64,000 bases of DNA from Chrysaora quinquecirrha (taxonomy: Eukaryota; Cnidaria; Scyphozoa; Semaeostomeae; Pelagiidae): assembly GCA_014526335.1 (NCBI GenBank), contig JACTAT010000050.1:1197348-1261347 (forward strand), read 5' to 3'. How positions within the stretch are numbered: the first letter of the stretch is position 1; every line of letters starts with the position of its first letter. The notes beneath the pieces are model-generated. The model did no database searches and was not told the origin of the DNA. It saw only the letters and a list, made by a program, of their open reading frames with translations. The translations under genes were made by a program, and so were the position numbers. This document shows positions 52,052 to 62,419 of this stretch, piece after piece.

Positions 52052-54184
52052 TTACAATGAGCTGTATGTAGTGGAAATGGTCACTGGTTTTTCAGCCTCG
52101 CTTCTCTTCAATGATGCATTAATTAAATATATAAAACAGAGGCTAAGAAGATAGAAGAAAAACATAATGTATCCAGCGAAATGAGCACCTCCAATTTTGT
52201 TTGCTTTCCAAAGAACCATGGTAAAAATGACACTGTAGAGATTTCCAAACAGCAACAAGACACACGAGGTGATGCCTTCGGAGATGGGGTACGCGATTTC
52301 CGCTGCGTACTCGAGACCGACGCTTAGAAATGGATAGGAGAATACACTGAAGACACAAAAAACCATGAACATGATGAAGAAATGATTATCGTAGCTCAGG
52401 AGCAGAGTGAAGATCAGCATGCTTAATGCACATGTACCAAATGCCCACAATGAGAGCTTTCTGTATCTCTTTGTTCTGTCTAGCCAAACACCACAGAAAA
52501 ACATAGCAAGAACACCAACGAAATTCGAAATGAATCCCAAATATCCAATCTGCTTCTCCTTACCAGGATATCTTGACGTGATCATTTCATTTAGGATTGT
52601 ATTATACGCACAGTTTAGACCGTAGTATATAGCATATGCTTGGCAAAGTAAATGAAATGAGCTGAACTTAGCAAGAATCCACATCGACTCTCTGAAATCT
52701 GGTATTCTTTCGTAGACGATTTTCTTCTCTGATTCACACTCCTCTTTCAAAATTTCCTTTTTATCCTGAGAGACGTATCCATTTTCTAAGACTGTTCCAT
52801 TTTTTGAAAATTTCACCCGAAATTCTTTACTGCCTAAGAGTAGAATATCCATCACCACGCTTTCTTCCTTTGTTTGGAATTTCCCCTTGTTCCCTTGCAT
52901 CTTTTCAGTCACGAATTTTACCATCCTCTTACTCTCAAGCAGCAAATCTTCATCATTTGCGCCATAGTTTCGATTAACCTCGCTTCCATCCTCAGTCAAA
53001 TCGAGTTCATGTTGTTGGACGATGCGACCATTTTCCTTGTTATTACGATCAATCTTTTTGTAATTACGACCATTCTCCTTGAAATTACGACCATTTTCCA
53101 CTTGGTTTCGACAACTGTCCTTGTAACTATGACCATAAACCTTGTTAGAATGACCAAGATCATTATAATTGCGACCATGGTCTATCTGATCACGACCACT
53201 GTCCTTGTAATTACGACCATTTTCCTTTTGAGTACGACCATCTACCTGAAAATCAACCTCCCCTTCCTTACTGTGACCGGCGTGTCCATTAGCAATGACC
53301 AAATTTTCTTCAGTATTTCTCAAGTTCTTCTCAATAACTCTCGATTTCTCTTCTTCAAAACTCGAACCTTGATCCAGCATTAAGACTTCAAACCCATTAA
53401 CTGCATGGTCGTTTACGTATTTCCCGCCATTTTCCATGCTGTCCAAAGAACCATTCCAAACTACCTCTCCTTTGAGAATCTCTCGCATTCGTTCCTTATT
53501 CTGCAACTGTAGCAACAAGGCCTGCGATTTGCTTGGTGGGGTAGGTGGGGCATCTTTGATGAACAGAACTGAGAAAAGGACTAGCAAAGTACATACAACT
53601 GCTTGGTATATCATCTGATTAGTCATACCACGATGAACAGTATAATCCATATCAGGCGAGTTTGGTACCATTATCCCCATTAGAAATCCTCCAGCTATAC
53701 CGAACATATTCATCAGAACACCGATAGAGCTTGCAGTGGCTCTTTCGTGCTCTCCGAACCACACAGCAGCGAGCCTTGGGGGTATGAATAACAGAAAACA
53801 CTGTGCGAATGAAGCTGATGTGTTACCAAGAAAAACCAATACGAATCCATCTCGATTAGCACCGATGCAACGCAAACAGCTACCCAGACCATTCAGTACA
53901 GCGCCGATGACGATAGTGAATTTCAAGCCGAAACGATTTGATATATATAAAGCAGCAACGACAAACACGAATAACACGAAAAATATCATTGAGAGCCAGT
54001 TCACAGAGTTCGAATCAACTTTATAGTAGACTTTGACGATGCTTGTTATCGACGATAGATTTATCCAGAGTGCTTCATTTGTGAATGAAATTAGTGAAAA
54101 CACAGCGAGGATTACCCATCTTCGTTTATAAAGGGTGAATTTCTGCACCAAAGGCAAGCGGGTTTCGTCTTGATTTCGGCCCAT
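52052..54184 (-). CDS. FLVCR/SLC49-like major facilitator transporter with a repeat-filled central loop
   Basis: This is a 710-aa intronless membrane protein of the SLC49 branch of the major facilitator superfamily, whose vertebrate members move heme, choline or related solutes. Hydrophobicity suggests 12 membrane helices, six before and six after a long central loop. Family features are LYKRRWVILAVFSLISFTNE at the first helix, VNWLSMIFFVLF, SNRFGLKFTIVIG, CFLLFIPPRLAAVWFGEHER with TASSIGV, and LFIKDAPPTPPSKSQA before the loop. The loop (about residues 215-490) is far longer than in the sister gene. It contains about ten 7-residue repeats of GRNYKEN type (residues about 312-392). The second half carries YPGKEKQIGYLGFISNFVGV and GVWLDRTKRYRKLSLWAFG. 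The start MGRNQDETRLPL precedes the first helix by 18 residues, similar to the paralogues. Substrate unknown. Confidence 0.88.
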   Translation of the reverse strand: MGRNQDETRLPLVQKFTLYKRRWVILAVFSLISFTNEALWINLSSITSIVKVYYKVDSNSVNWLSMIFFVLFVFVVAALYISNRFGLKFTIVIGAVLNGLGSCLRCIGANRDGFVLVFLGNTSASFAQCFLLFIPPRLAAVWFGEHERATASSIGVLMNMFGIAGGFLMGIMVPNSPDMDYTVHRGMTNQMIYQAVVCTLLVLFSVLFIKDAPPTPPSKSQALLLQLQNKERMREILKGEVVWNGSLDSMENGGKYVNDHAVNGFEVLMLDQGSSFEEEKSRVIEKNLRNTEENLVIANGHAGHSKEGEVDFQVDGRTQKENGRNYKDSGRDQIDHGRNYNDLGHSNKVYGHSYKDSCRNQVENGRNFKENGRNYKKIDRNNKENGRIVQQHELDLTEDGSEVNRNYGANDEDLLLESKRMVKFVTEKMQGNKGKFQTKEESVVMDILLLGSKEFRVKFSKNGTVLENGYVSQDKKEILKEECESEKKIVYERIPDFRESMWILAKFSSFHLLCQAYAIYYGLNCAYNTILNEMITSRYPGKEKQIGYLGFISNFVGVLAMFFCGVWLDRTKRYRKLSLWAFGTCALSMLIFTLLLSYDNHFFIMFMVFCVFSVFSYPFLSVGLEYAAEIAYPISEGITSCVLLLFGNLYSVIFTMVLWKANKIGGAHFAGYIMFFFYLLSLCFIYLINASLKRSEAEKPVTISTTYSSL
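53010..53255 (-). repeat. 21-bp coding minisatellite in the transporter gene
   Basis: About ten degenerate 21-bp units encode a 7-residue motif. Examples in order are GRNYKDS, GRDQIDH, GRNYNDL, GHSYKDS, CRNQVEN, GRNFKEN and DRNNKEN. The repeat keeps the frame and is predicted to lie in the cytoplasmic loop between helices 6 and 7. Confidence 0.85.
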
Positions 54185-57151
54185 TGTCAGTGATTTTCTT
54201 CAAATTTAACCTTTCAGATTCGAGATAAACGACACTTGGTTCGCTCTCTGTCTTTTCCCTGTTTGGACCGTGAAATTTCTTTGCTGGTTAAGACTCGAAG
54301 GTCTTCACTTGTAACATTGTGTGGCTTTTACGTCATTAGAAATACTTAAATTGACTTACTTGGCTGCTTGGATTTTATTCCAGCTTACAGTATTGTTTTA
54401 CGGTTAGGTGTGTCCTTTGTGACTCTAAATGGCATGTCCTGTTACTGATTATGGTTTTTGGCTGTTTATTAGTAACTTGTACTAGATACAAATATTCCAG
54501 CCTTGATTAAAAAGTTGAACAGTACAGTACGCTCGTGTTTCTCTGTGTCGCTCTCGCTAGAAGAATACCTGCCGAACCAACGCACGCAATTTCTCCTTTC
54601 TGACGGGAGAAACTGCCGCGCTCCCAGCCAGGGGGCTAGCAAAATCAACTTAAAATAAAATGTACCCATGATAAATATCCCACTTCTGCCTTGGAAAACA
54701 GTGTTTTAAGCAGGCAGTGAAATACTGTATAGGCCTACAGGAAACAAAACGGTGACCTTTTCAACAAACATAGAGAGGAAAACAGCGGTTATGTATTAAC
54801 TGTAGTGTTTTTTCGCACCCCGTGAAACAACCCTTTCTCAGGCCCTTTGCATTGCACCATTGGACACACACATTCCAGAGAAAGAATAATAATGGAAATA
54901 TTACATAACATAACATACAAATTATTAGATTACCTCCAGTGTTTTAGGAAGGCATCTACTTTAGGAAGGCATCTATTTTGCTTCATTTCATTGCCAGGTA
55001 CTGATGCGAGGAAAATGCTTTCAAATTACATGCAAAGCAATTAAGCTCATTATAGTTAAACATTGTTATGTTAATATTGAAAGCTTCATCAATAGTGACC
55101 CCCTGGCTTTCTCCAAGTCGCAATGAAATTCAATGTTAATAGTGGTAAGTTTCACGGGTGTAGAGAGATCACAGTAGAGAGAGATTCACATACATCAGAG
55201 ATTCACGTACATCAGAGGGGCTAATCAGAGCCCCCTAGATCTGTAGTTGTAATTAATAATATATCTTTTGTTACTGCTGTTGTTATTTACTTAACTCTTT
55301 ACTTGTTGTTCTGTTATGTTATGTTAATTCGTCAAGTAGCTGCATAAGTATACATTTCAACTATGTAATTAGGCTACTTGATTGAAAATAAAAAATCTGA
55401 AAATCTGAATCTGAAAATCCTCAGATTGACGGATGTGCAAGCCGTCAAGTTTTAAGACTTGCTCATAGAGATTATCTCTATGGACTTGACTTACTTCACA
55501 AGTCTCATCTTTCAATCGCATTGAATTGAATTGATATTGTTGTTGCTGCTTCATAAGGTCAAGTGAGGAAAATGTCAGGTCACGCATGCGCTCTCATCAT
55601 ACATGGAAACTGGGCAGAGGAACTGATCTCTAATTTTGCGCTCTTTTTATGTTTGAAGAATTCAAACATTATGCAGGGGTTTTCGGCAAACCGGAAGAAA
55701 TAGACCTAGATAGATAGATATATAGATAGATAGATACCTAGATACCTAGGAATCAGGAATGTTGTAACAAAAGATCTTGTAACAAAAGATAGGTATTTCT
55801 ATTCTCTATTTAAGAATTTCTATTCTCTATGTGCACAATGAAAACAATCGTTTCATTGAATCACTTTCTTCCCCATTGTTCTGCCTCTGTACTCAGCCTC
55901 ATAAACGAATTTCACGAATAGCTCCCGGTCTGCTGTACCTAGAAACGCGTTTCTTTTTTGAACGAAGCCTTTTCTGTCCAAAAGTGCAAGCCGTATTATT
56001 TTAAGTGTTTTGGTCTTGCAATGTGGTTAAAATTTCGAATTGCTCTTGATTTTGAAGTGTTTGGTTTCATTGCGGACATATATTGTTAGTTGAACTCAAC
56101 GAATTGTGTTCCTTTGTTCTACCAAAGTTGTTTACCACTCAATCACTAGCCACCTGCGTAAAAGAAATTTTTCCATGTATCTCTAAAAGCTGTAACAAAG
56201 AATGAAGTCAGGAACGATCGGGAATGAGCGGTAAACAGTGCTTTTCTGAGGAATGTGCGAGAACGGAGGGGAATAAGTACGAACACGCACGAGGAAACAT
56301 GTGGAAGAAGCAGGAATCAGTGGGAATTATCGCTAACAGGAGAAAACGAGGATAGTTTGGCGGCAAGGGAACAAAGTCGGATCTGGTAGGAATCAGATGC
56401 GTCGAGGGGGTACCGCTGGATTTAGATTCAGTTGGAATCAGGTTAAAAATGGGAGAACAGGGCTGAAATTTGTGGCAACTCTATTCTGTTCATTGCGACC
56501 TCCTAAGCATGATCTCATTCTTCAAACATGGCTAATGGGTACCTTTAATTTAGAGATCAGTCAGCAGTCGATGTCAAGAACGTTGATTACACGAGGCAAA
56601 GAGTTAGCACATCACCACATCACACAATTTTAAAGCTGAGGCAGTGTATTAAAAATAGCCTATTCAATCGCTTTGGATTTAAAAGATAGTTGCAAGCTTT
56701 AAACTTGTTGATTTCCTTTAATCAAAGGAAAGAGAAATAAAATAACTCTTTCAAAAAAAGTTAATGACAATGTACCTTTTACTGCATCCATAGTCATTCA
56801 ATAAATTTCGTCGACAGTGGCTCAGGAATGTTTACAAGTCGTCCTACAATACAAAGAATATTCATTTGATGTTAATCATAACTCTAAATAGACCTAAATA
56901 TCATCATAGTCATTATCATAATCAATCGTTATCATAATCACCACAACCACCACCACCACCATCATCATCACCTTCATCATCATCATCATCATTGTCATTA
57001 TGATCATCATAATCATCATCATTATTATAATCATCATCATCATAGTCGTCATAAACAGCATCATCATCATCATAATCATCATCATCATCGTCGTCGTTAT
57101 CATCATCATCATCATCAACAGCGTCATCATCATCATCATCATCATCATCAA

Positions 57152-57195
<44 letters not shown>

Positions 57196-57681
57196 CATTC
57201 ACCATCACAATTACCACAAAATCGTTTTCCAGGAACGTCGTACAAGTTATCCTTCAATAAAATCTCATTTCATTAACGCAAAATCCCAAGCACTCCTAAT
57301 TGTTCTAGAGCCCCGTATGCGTTTATGTACATAAGCCAAATGAGCCATTCCTAGTGCAATCAACAGACAGCTGAAAGCTCTCAAACATTATTCTTAACTT
57401 GGGTATGCATAAATATACTTGCATGAAGACAACGAATTGCATTGAAAATTTGTGTGAAGCAGACAAATTTTTTATCATGCAAAGTATCTCAAATTCACAT
57501 AAATTGCTACATGTATTACATAAGTTACATTTTATTCACATTATCAAGCTCTTTGGTAACTCAACCGGCTCTCCCTATCAGCCTCGAACTGTTAAAGAGG
57601 CAAATTAACAATGGGAACCAAGACTATACGCTATACTTATAAGTTATATGTATACTTTTAAGTAATACTTTATTCACGTGA
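54185..57681. other. Intergenic region between the two transporters, no gene recognised
   Basis: The interval contains a possible LINE-type 3' end (about 55230-55430, ending in ATCTGAAAATCTGAATCTG), a short GATA repeat (55707-55735) and a long CAT/ATG microsatellite (56910-57195). Short ORFs here are either repeat translations or shadows. No coding similarity was recognised. Confidence 0.5.
56910..57195. repeat. CAT trinucleotide microsatellite
   Basis: About 285 bp consists largely of (CAT)n with CAA, CGT, TAT and CAC interruptions. Translated frames give poly-Met, poly-Asp or poly-Ile ORFs, which are artefacts of the repeat. Confidence 0.95.
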
Positions 57682-59190
57682 TCAAACTCTTTGGTAACCA
57701 AACCCTCTCTCTTTATCAGTCTCGAACCGTTTAAGAGGCACATTAATAATGGAAACCAAGATTGTCCCAATACAGTAAAGTCCAACCATTATATAGCCTC
57801 CAGTCTCGGGTGCTCCTTTCTCAATTGCTGCTTGAATGATATAAGTAAGAATCATGCCATAAATGCTGCCAGTTAGTAATAAAATGCCGGATGTAGTACC
57901 TTCAGGTATTGGGTACGTTATCTCGGCAGCGTGTTCGAGTCCTGCACTCATGTATGGATAGGAAAATAATCCAAAAATGCAAAAACTTAGGAATAAGATC
58001 GTGAAATTGTCGTTGTATGTGAGAAGAAATGTGAAGATGAGCATTGTCAATGCACATATTATATTAACTGAAATCGATAATGTTTTGTAGCGTTTAGTTC
58101 TGTCAAGCCAAATGCCACTTAGAAACATCGCACTAACACCGAGGAGATTGGCTGAACATCCCAAGTAACCGATTTCTTTCTCCTTCCCAGGGTGCTTCGA
58201 AGTGATCATCTGATTAAGGATGGTATTGTACGCGCTGTTCAGTCCGAAATATATCGAAAACGCCTGGCAAATAACATGAAATGACTTGTCTTTTATAAGT
58301 ATCATCAGCGATTCTCTAAAACGAGGTTTCTTTACATACCGTAGAAGATTCTCAACAGCTTCTTGGCTATTTGAAATTTCAACCTCGTTTTCATGTTCTA
58401 GATCATTTTCGTAAGCTGCCAACGCCCCGAAATTTTTTATATTCCCCATACAAGTGCGATACCAGCGAACTTTGCCTTTCAACATAGCCATGGTTGATCT
58501 ATCCTCGAGCCATAGCACGACAGCCTGGGAACGACTAGCTGGAGTGGGCGGGGCTTCTTCGATGAAACGCATAGCGAGAAGCATTAGAACGAAGCAAACA
58601 ACAGCTTGAGTTATCAGCAAAGTAGAAATCCCATTCCTGACTGAAAATGCCTTTTCATTAGAATTTGGTACTATTGTCCCCATTAAAAACCCGATTGCAA
58701 TGCCAGACATGTTCGTAAGGACGCCGATTGCACTCGCCGTTGCCCTCTCGTGTTCTCCAAACCACACTGCGGCTAACCTCGGCGGAACGTTCAGTAGAAA
58801 ACACTGTGCGATCGCTGCGAACACAGTTCCTGTAAAAACCAGGGCAAATCCACTCCTACCCACCCCAAAACAACGAATAGCACTTCCTATTAGATTCAAA
58901 GTTGCGCCAGTTGTGATAGTAAATTTCAGGCCGTAACGGTCCAGGATATATGAAGTCAAGATAACAAATGCGAATAACACGAAGTATATCATTGAAAGCC
59001 ATTCCACGGCAACAGCACTGACTCCGTAGTATTCCTTGACGATACTGTTTATGGACGAAAAACTGATCCATATTATTTCATTTGTCATTGATACAAGTGA
59101 AAATATAGCTAGAATCAACCATCTTCGCTTGTATAGCTTGAAACCATTCAACATTGCATTGATTGAAAATGTCTCATCTTTGGTGCTCAT
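57682..59190 (-). CDS. FLVCR/SLC49-like major facilitator transporter (second copy)
   Basis: This is a 502-aa intronless transporter of the same family as the gene at 52-54 kb, with the usual length for SLC49 proteins. It has 12 predicted helices. Landmarks are GFKLYKRRWLILAIFSLVSM (first helix), VEWLSMIYFVLF, LDRYGLKFTITTG, CFLLNVPPRLAAVWFGEHER, ATASAIGVLTNM, MRFIEEAPPTPASRSQA, YLGCSANLLGV and GIWLDRTKRYKTLS. The central loop is short and without repeats. I place the start at 59190 (MSTKDETFSINAM). That gives an N-terminal tail like those of the paralogues, whereas the open extension to a Met at 59280 lies inside a tandemly repeated upstream segment and is probably 5' UTR. Substrate unknown; the vertebrate relatives move heme or choline. 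Confidence 0.88.
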   Translation of the reverse strand: MSTKDETFSINAMLNGFKLYKRRWLILAIFSLVSMTNEIIWISFSSINSIVKEYYGVSAVAVEWLSMIYFVLFAFVILTSYILDRYGLKFTITTGATLNLIGSAIRCFGVGRSGFALVFTGTVFAAIAQCFLLNVPPRLAAVWFGEHERATASAIGVLTNMSGIAIGFLMGTIVPNSNEKAFSVRNGISTLLITQAVVCFVLMLLAMRFIEEAPPTPASRSQAVVLWLEDRSTMAMLKGKVRWYRTCMGNIKNFGALAAYENDLEHENEVEISNSQEAVENLLRYVKKPRFRESLMILIKDKSFHVICQAFSIYFGLNSAYNTILNQMITSKHPGKEKEIGYLGCSANLLGVSAMFLSGIWLDRTKRYKTLSISVNIICALTMLIFTFLLTYNDNFTILFLSFCIFGLFSYPYMSAGLEHAAEITYPIPEGTTSGILLLTGSIYGMILTYIIQAAIEKGAPETGGYIMVGLYCIGTILVSIINVPLKRFETDKERGFGYQRV

Positions 59191-59214
59191 TGTTGACTTC
59201 GCTAATGTTTTATC

Positions 59215-59770
59215 CGTTACTGTACAGTGTTTCAAATACTCTCGTCTCAGATTCTGAATGAGTTCTGTAATTGTAATCATATATATTGACCGACAGTAGA
59301 TGGATTCAGATCAGGTCCATACACTTTGCATATGAAGAGTCTCGCGTAGACTAAAATGTTTCATCTTTGTTACTCATTTCATTTCTAACTAGGTCGATGT
59401 TTTATCTGTTTCTGTACATGGAGCTTCTGTACAGTACTTAATACTCTCGTCTCAGATTCTGAATGAGGTCTGCAATTGTAATGACTTTAAATTTACCTAC
59501 AGTAGATAGATTCAGATCAGATCCATACACTTTTGCATATTATTTAGAGTCCAGCATCATGCATCTTTGTTACTAATCTGGCTTTCTGGAGAATAACTAC
59601 GGTTATGTTTTGACTGTTTCAAAACAAAGTTTCAAATCCTCTGGCCTCTCTGATGTTGATTGAGGTCTATGTTTGGTTACCTACAGTACTGTACAGTATC
59701 CTCCAAACAGACAAAAATAGATTCAAATCAGACCCATCCACTTTCCAGCAGTACAGTGATTGGCCATGCA
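59215..59770. repeat. Tandemly repeated 5' region of the second transporter gene
   Basis: A segment of about 190 bp upstream of the gene occurs two to three times in tandem. Shared strings are CTCGTCTCAGATTCTGAATG (about 59240 and 59450), GTAGATGGATTCAGATCAG / GTAGATAGATTCAGATCAG (about 59297 and 59502) and CCATACACTTT. A third, degraded copy is at about 59600-59750. The upstream ATG at 59280 is lost in the second copy. Confidence 0.65.
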
Positions 59771-60619
59771 GTTCTCATCTATTTCATCCACTCTTACTAT
59801 CTTCCTTTCTTAGATACTTCTATAACTTTTGCTTGCCGTTGGCCTTGCTTGTCAATAACAGAACTCAAAATCCTTGTTGTCTGTATCAGATGTTTTTATT
59901 TGTATTTGTACGCAGAATTAGCGCTCGGAACCGGAACCACGACGTCCTACTGTTAACGCACAGTTCTCACCGAGTCTGTCTGTTCGAGTAACACCTGACT
60001 GATAACTTTTTTCTCTTTCTTCAGAACTTCAGGTGAACGGGAAACAAAATGTATCTCGTACAGTACAGTGCCATAGTTTTGTTTTTAATTGATACAAGTA
60101 CAACGAGAACAAATTCCTAATGCCAGATTAATGTTTAAAATACCTAAATTAAAGCAGCTTCAAGGAGGCATTTAAGCGAAAAGGAGACCATTTAAGCTAA
60201 AGAGACAATGATTAACTTGTAATTTGCACTGATTAGCTATTCATGGCGGAAACCATGTCAGTGATACTCGATTTGCGCTTTGCCTCGAGACTGCGCCTCT
60301 TTCGCTCGAAATTGGGCGCAAATTCGCTCCTTGGAATCTCGTACACCCTCAGTTGGAATCTCTATTGTTTTCGCAGGAATCTTGTAAGAATCATTTTGTT
60401 GCGAATCTCGCACGCTTTTTCATCAAGGAGTGAAATCGAGTGAAATGCCCCTGGGCTCGAAAGAAAAGTTTTCTGAGGTGATGAACTGAGGTCGAAATCA
60501 AACTTCTTTTGTTGGAACTGAGATTAGAAGTTAACCCAGAGTCCCGGGGGTACTTCACTTATGAATGGACGGGGATGTGCCGCCCAGATTTCGGAAACCC
60601 ACCCACTTGTAATGCAAAC
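59771..60619. other. Intergenic DNA up to the LTR element
   Basis: No gene was recognised. From about 60535 it contains the left end of a TIR-type repeat (CCCGGGGGTACTTCACTTAT, then GGGGATGTGCCGCCCA) whose right end lies beyond the LTR retrotransposon, near 62670-62725. Confidence 0.45.
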
Positions 60620-61185
60620 TGTTATACCACACGATTGGCTGCTGTGGTATAAATAGTTGCGTGAGTAAAGACGACGAATGAGGAAACCAGAAATTGCACA
60701 AAATAACACAAATATGAATTACAAAAAATTAAGATACAGGATACCAATTACAGTTCAAGAAGCAGTTCGGCTTCTACGGAGCAGTTCGGCTCTATTATAA
60801 CAACAATCTCGACAGTAAACACGGCTCGGCCAATTCTTCATAAATCTTCGTCAAACTTCGGACACTCGCGGCTTCACGGCTAACTCGGCTAATATTACGA
60901 CTAAATAAACGGCTGATAAAACGACAAACTTTAACGGCATATAACGGCAAGACTTCAGTGTTACGGCAAGACTAACGACAGGACACACTAACTAAAATTT
61001 ACAAAGCACTCACATTTATACGTATACGAAAACACAAAGAAATATTGCATCATCTGGTGCAATGCGGGGTATTGCACCATCAACAGAAACCTTACTAAAA
61101 ATAACATGACGTAATTAGCTGGAAGAATCCATTACGTAATTGGTGTGTTCAGAAATGCTACTGGGGAACTTCCTGTCTCACAACA
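60620..61185 (-). repeat. Long terminal repeat (3' LTR in element orientation)
   Basis: 566 bp, TG...CA ends, apparently identical along its length to the copy at 61854-62419. It contains AAGCAGTTCGGCTTCTACGG-type short repeats and the TA-rich ends. Confidence 0.92.
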
Positions 61186-61710
61186 TAACTCCCCCCTTTG
61201 TAAACAAGCCTCCTGGCTTGCATTTTCTTGAAATTGAAAATTACTCGAGCATTTTTCTCCTGGATTCTTGATCTCTTCCTTTGTGTTGGATAATGTCGGA
61301 CGTATTATGAAATTACAAACTTTTGTGATTGATGTCGCGACATTACAGATTGGTCTCTCAAAGAGGCACAGATCGTCTGATGTAATCAGGGTGTTCAAAT
61401 TATTTTCTATCGAATCAAGTAGTTCTTTCAGCAGCAGTTCGAGCTTTGTAATCAATTTACACACAATTATAAACGGCTCTGGTGATTCCTGTGCATTCTT
61501 GTCTGTTAAAGGTTCTAATACGGCAATTGTATTCGAAGGATCTGTTGATGTTGATTTTACCTCTTCCTCTGAAGTCATCACAAAGGGTGTGTTTTTCCTG
61601 CGTTTCCTGCAGTACTTCAGGACATGGCCAACTCGCTTGCAATAATTGCAGATCGGAAGACCGCATGTTGTTCGAAGAAACTTTAGACCAGAATTACACA
61701 ATTTTTCCAT
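61132..61710 (-). CDS. Gag-like zinc-knuckle protein of the LTR element
   Basis: This is a 192-aa ORF in the internal region, reading out into the 3' LTR. Residues about 21-34, CNYCKRVGHVLKYC, fit the retroelement CCHC knuckle (C-x2-C-x4-H-x4-C) followed by a basic RKRRK patch, as in nucleocapsid domains. The rest is Ser/Thr/Asn-rich and not recognised. It probably represents the C-terminal remnant of a Gag protein. Nothing else of a retroelement polyprotein is present. Confidence 0.6.
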   Translation of the reverse strand: MEKLCNSGLKFLRTTCGLPICNYCKRVGHVLKYCRKRRKNTPFVMTSEEEVKSTSTDPSNTIAVLEPLTDKNAQESPEPFIIVCKLITKLELLLKELLDSIENNLNTLITSDDLCLFERPICNVATSITKVCNFIIRPTLSNTKEEIKNPGEKCSSNFQFQENASQEACLQRGELCCETGSSPVAFLNTPIT

Positions 61711-61853
61711 ATTTTCTCAAGATCTTATGAGCAGGCGACACGATAGCTACTTTGAATAGAGAAAAGTTTCCAGTTTTTATCCGCAATGTTATCAGATTTT
61801 CTCAGTTTTACTGTTCCTCTGCTTTCCTCACTTTTCCTCACACTGGGCACCAA

Positions 61854-62419
61854 TGTTATACCACACGATTGGCTGCTGTGGTATAAATAGTTGCGTGAGT
61901 AAAGACGACGAATGAGGAAACCAGAAATTGCACAAAATAACACAAATATGAATTACAAAAAATTAAGATACAGGATACCAATTACAGTTCAAGAAGCAGT
62001 TCGGCTTCTACGGAGCAGTTCGGCTCTATTATAACAACAATCTCGACAGTAAACACGGCTCGGCCAATTCTTCATAAATCTTCGTCAAACTTCGGACACT
62101 CGCGGCTTCACGGCTAACTCGGCTAATATTACGACTAAATAAACGGCTGATAAAACGACAAACTTTAACGGCATATAACGGCAAGACTTCAGTGTTACGG
62201 CAAGACTAACGACAGGACACACTAACTAAAATTTACAAAGCACTCACATTTATACGTATACGAAAACACAAAGAAATATTGCATCATCTGGTGCAATGCG
62301 GGGTATTGCACCATCAACAGAAACCTTACTAAAAATAACATGACGTAATTAGCTGGAAGAATCCATTACGTAATTGGTGTGTTCAGAAATGCTACTGGGG
62401 AACTTCCTGTCTCACAACA
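61854..62419 (-). repeat. Long terminal repeat (5' LTR in element orientation)
   Basis: 566 bp, direct copy of 60620-61185 with no difference noticed by eye. The primer-binding site adjoins its inner edge (about 61836-61853). Confidence 0.92.

Larger units (their letters stand above)
60620..62419 (-). mobile_element. Compact LTR retrotransposon (TRIM-like), young
   Basis: It has two direct LTRs of 566 bp flanking only 668 bp of internal DNA. Both LTRs begin TGTTATACC and end CACAACA on the plus strand. The flanks share AAAC (60616-60619 and 62420-62423) as the target duplication. Read on the minus strand, the 5' LTR (right copy) is followed at once by the primer-binding-site-like TTGGTGCCCAGTGTGAGG. 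The 3' LTR (left copy) is preceded by the polypurine tract AAAGGGGGGAG. The interior encodes a Gag-like zinc knuckle. No protease, reverse transcriptase or integrase is present, so it must depend on a partner element. Confidence 0.9.

Noticed and set aside
52874..53383. 169-aa ORF on the plus strand, hydrophobic
   Set aside because: It is the antisense of the repeat loop of the transporter gene; the opposite strand carries the conserved protein.
56894..57260. Three long ORFs of poly-Met, poly-Asp and poly-Ile
   Set aside because: They are translations of a CAT/ATG microsatellite in different frames, with no other coding evidence.
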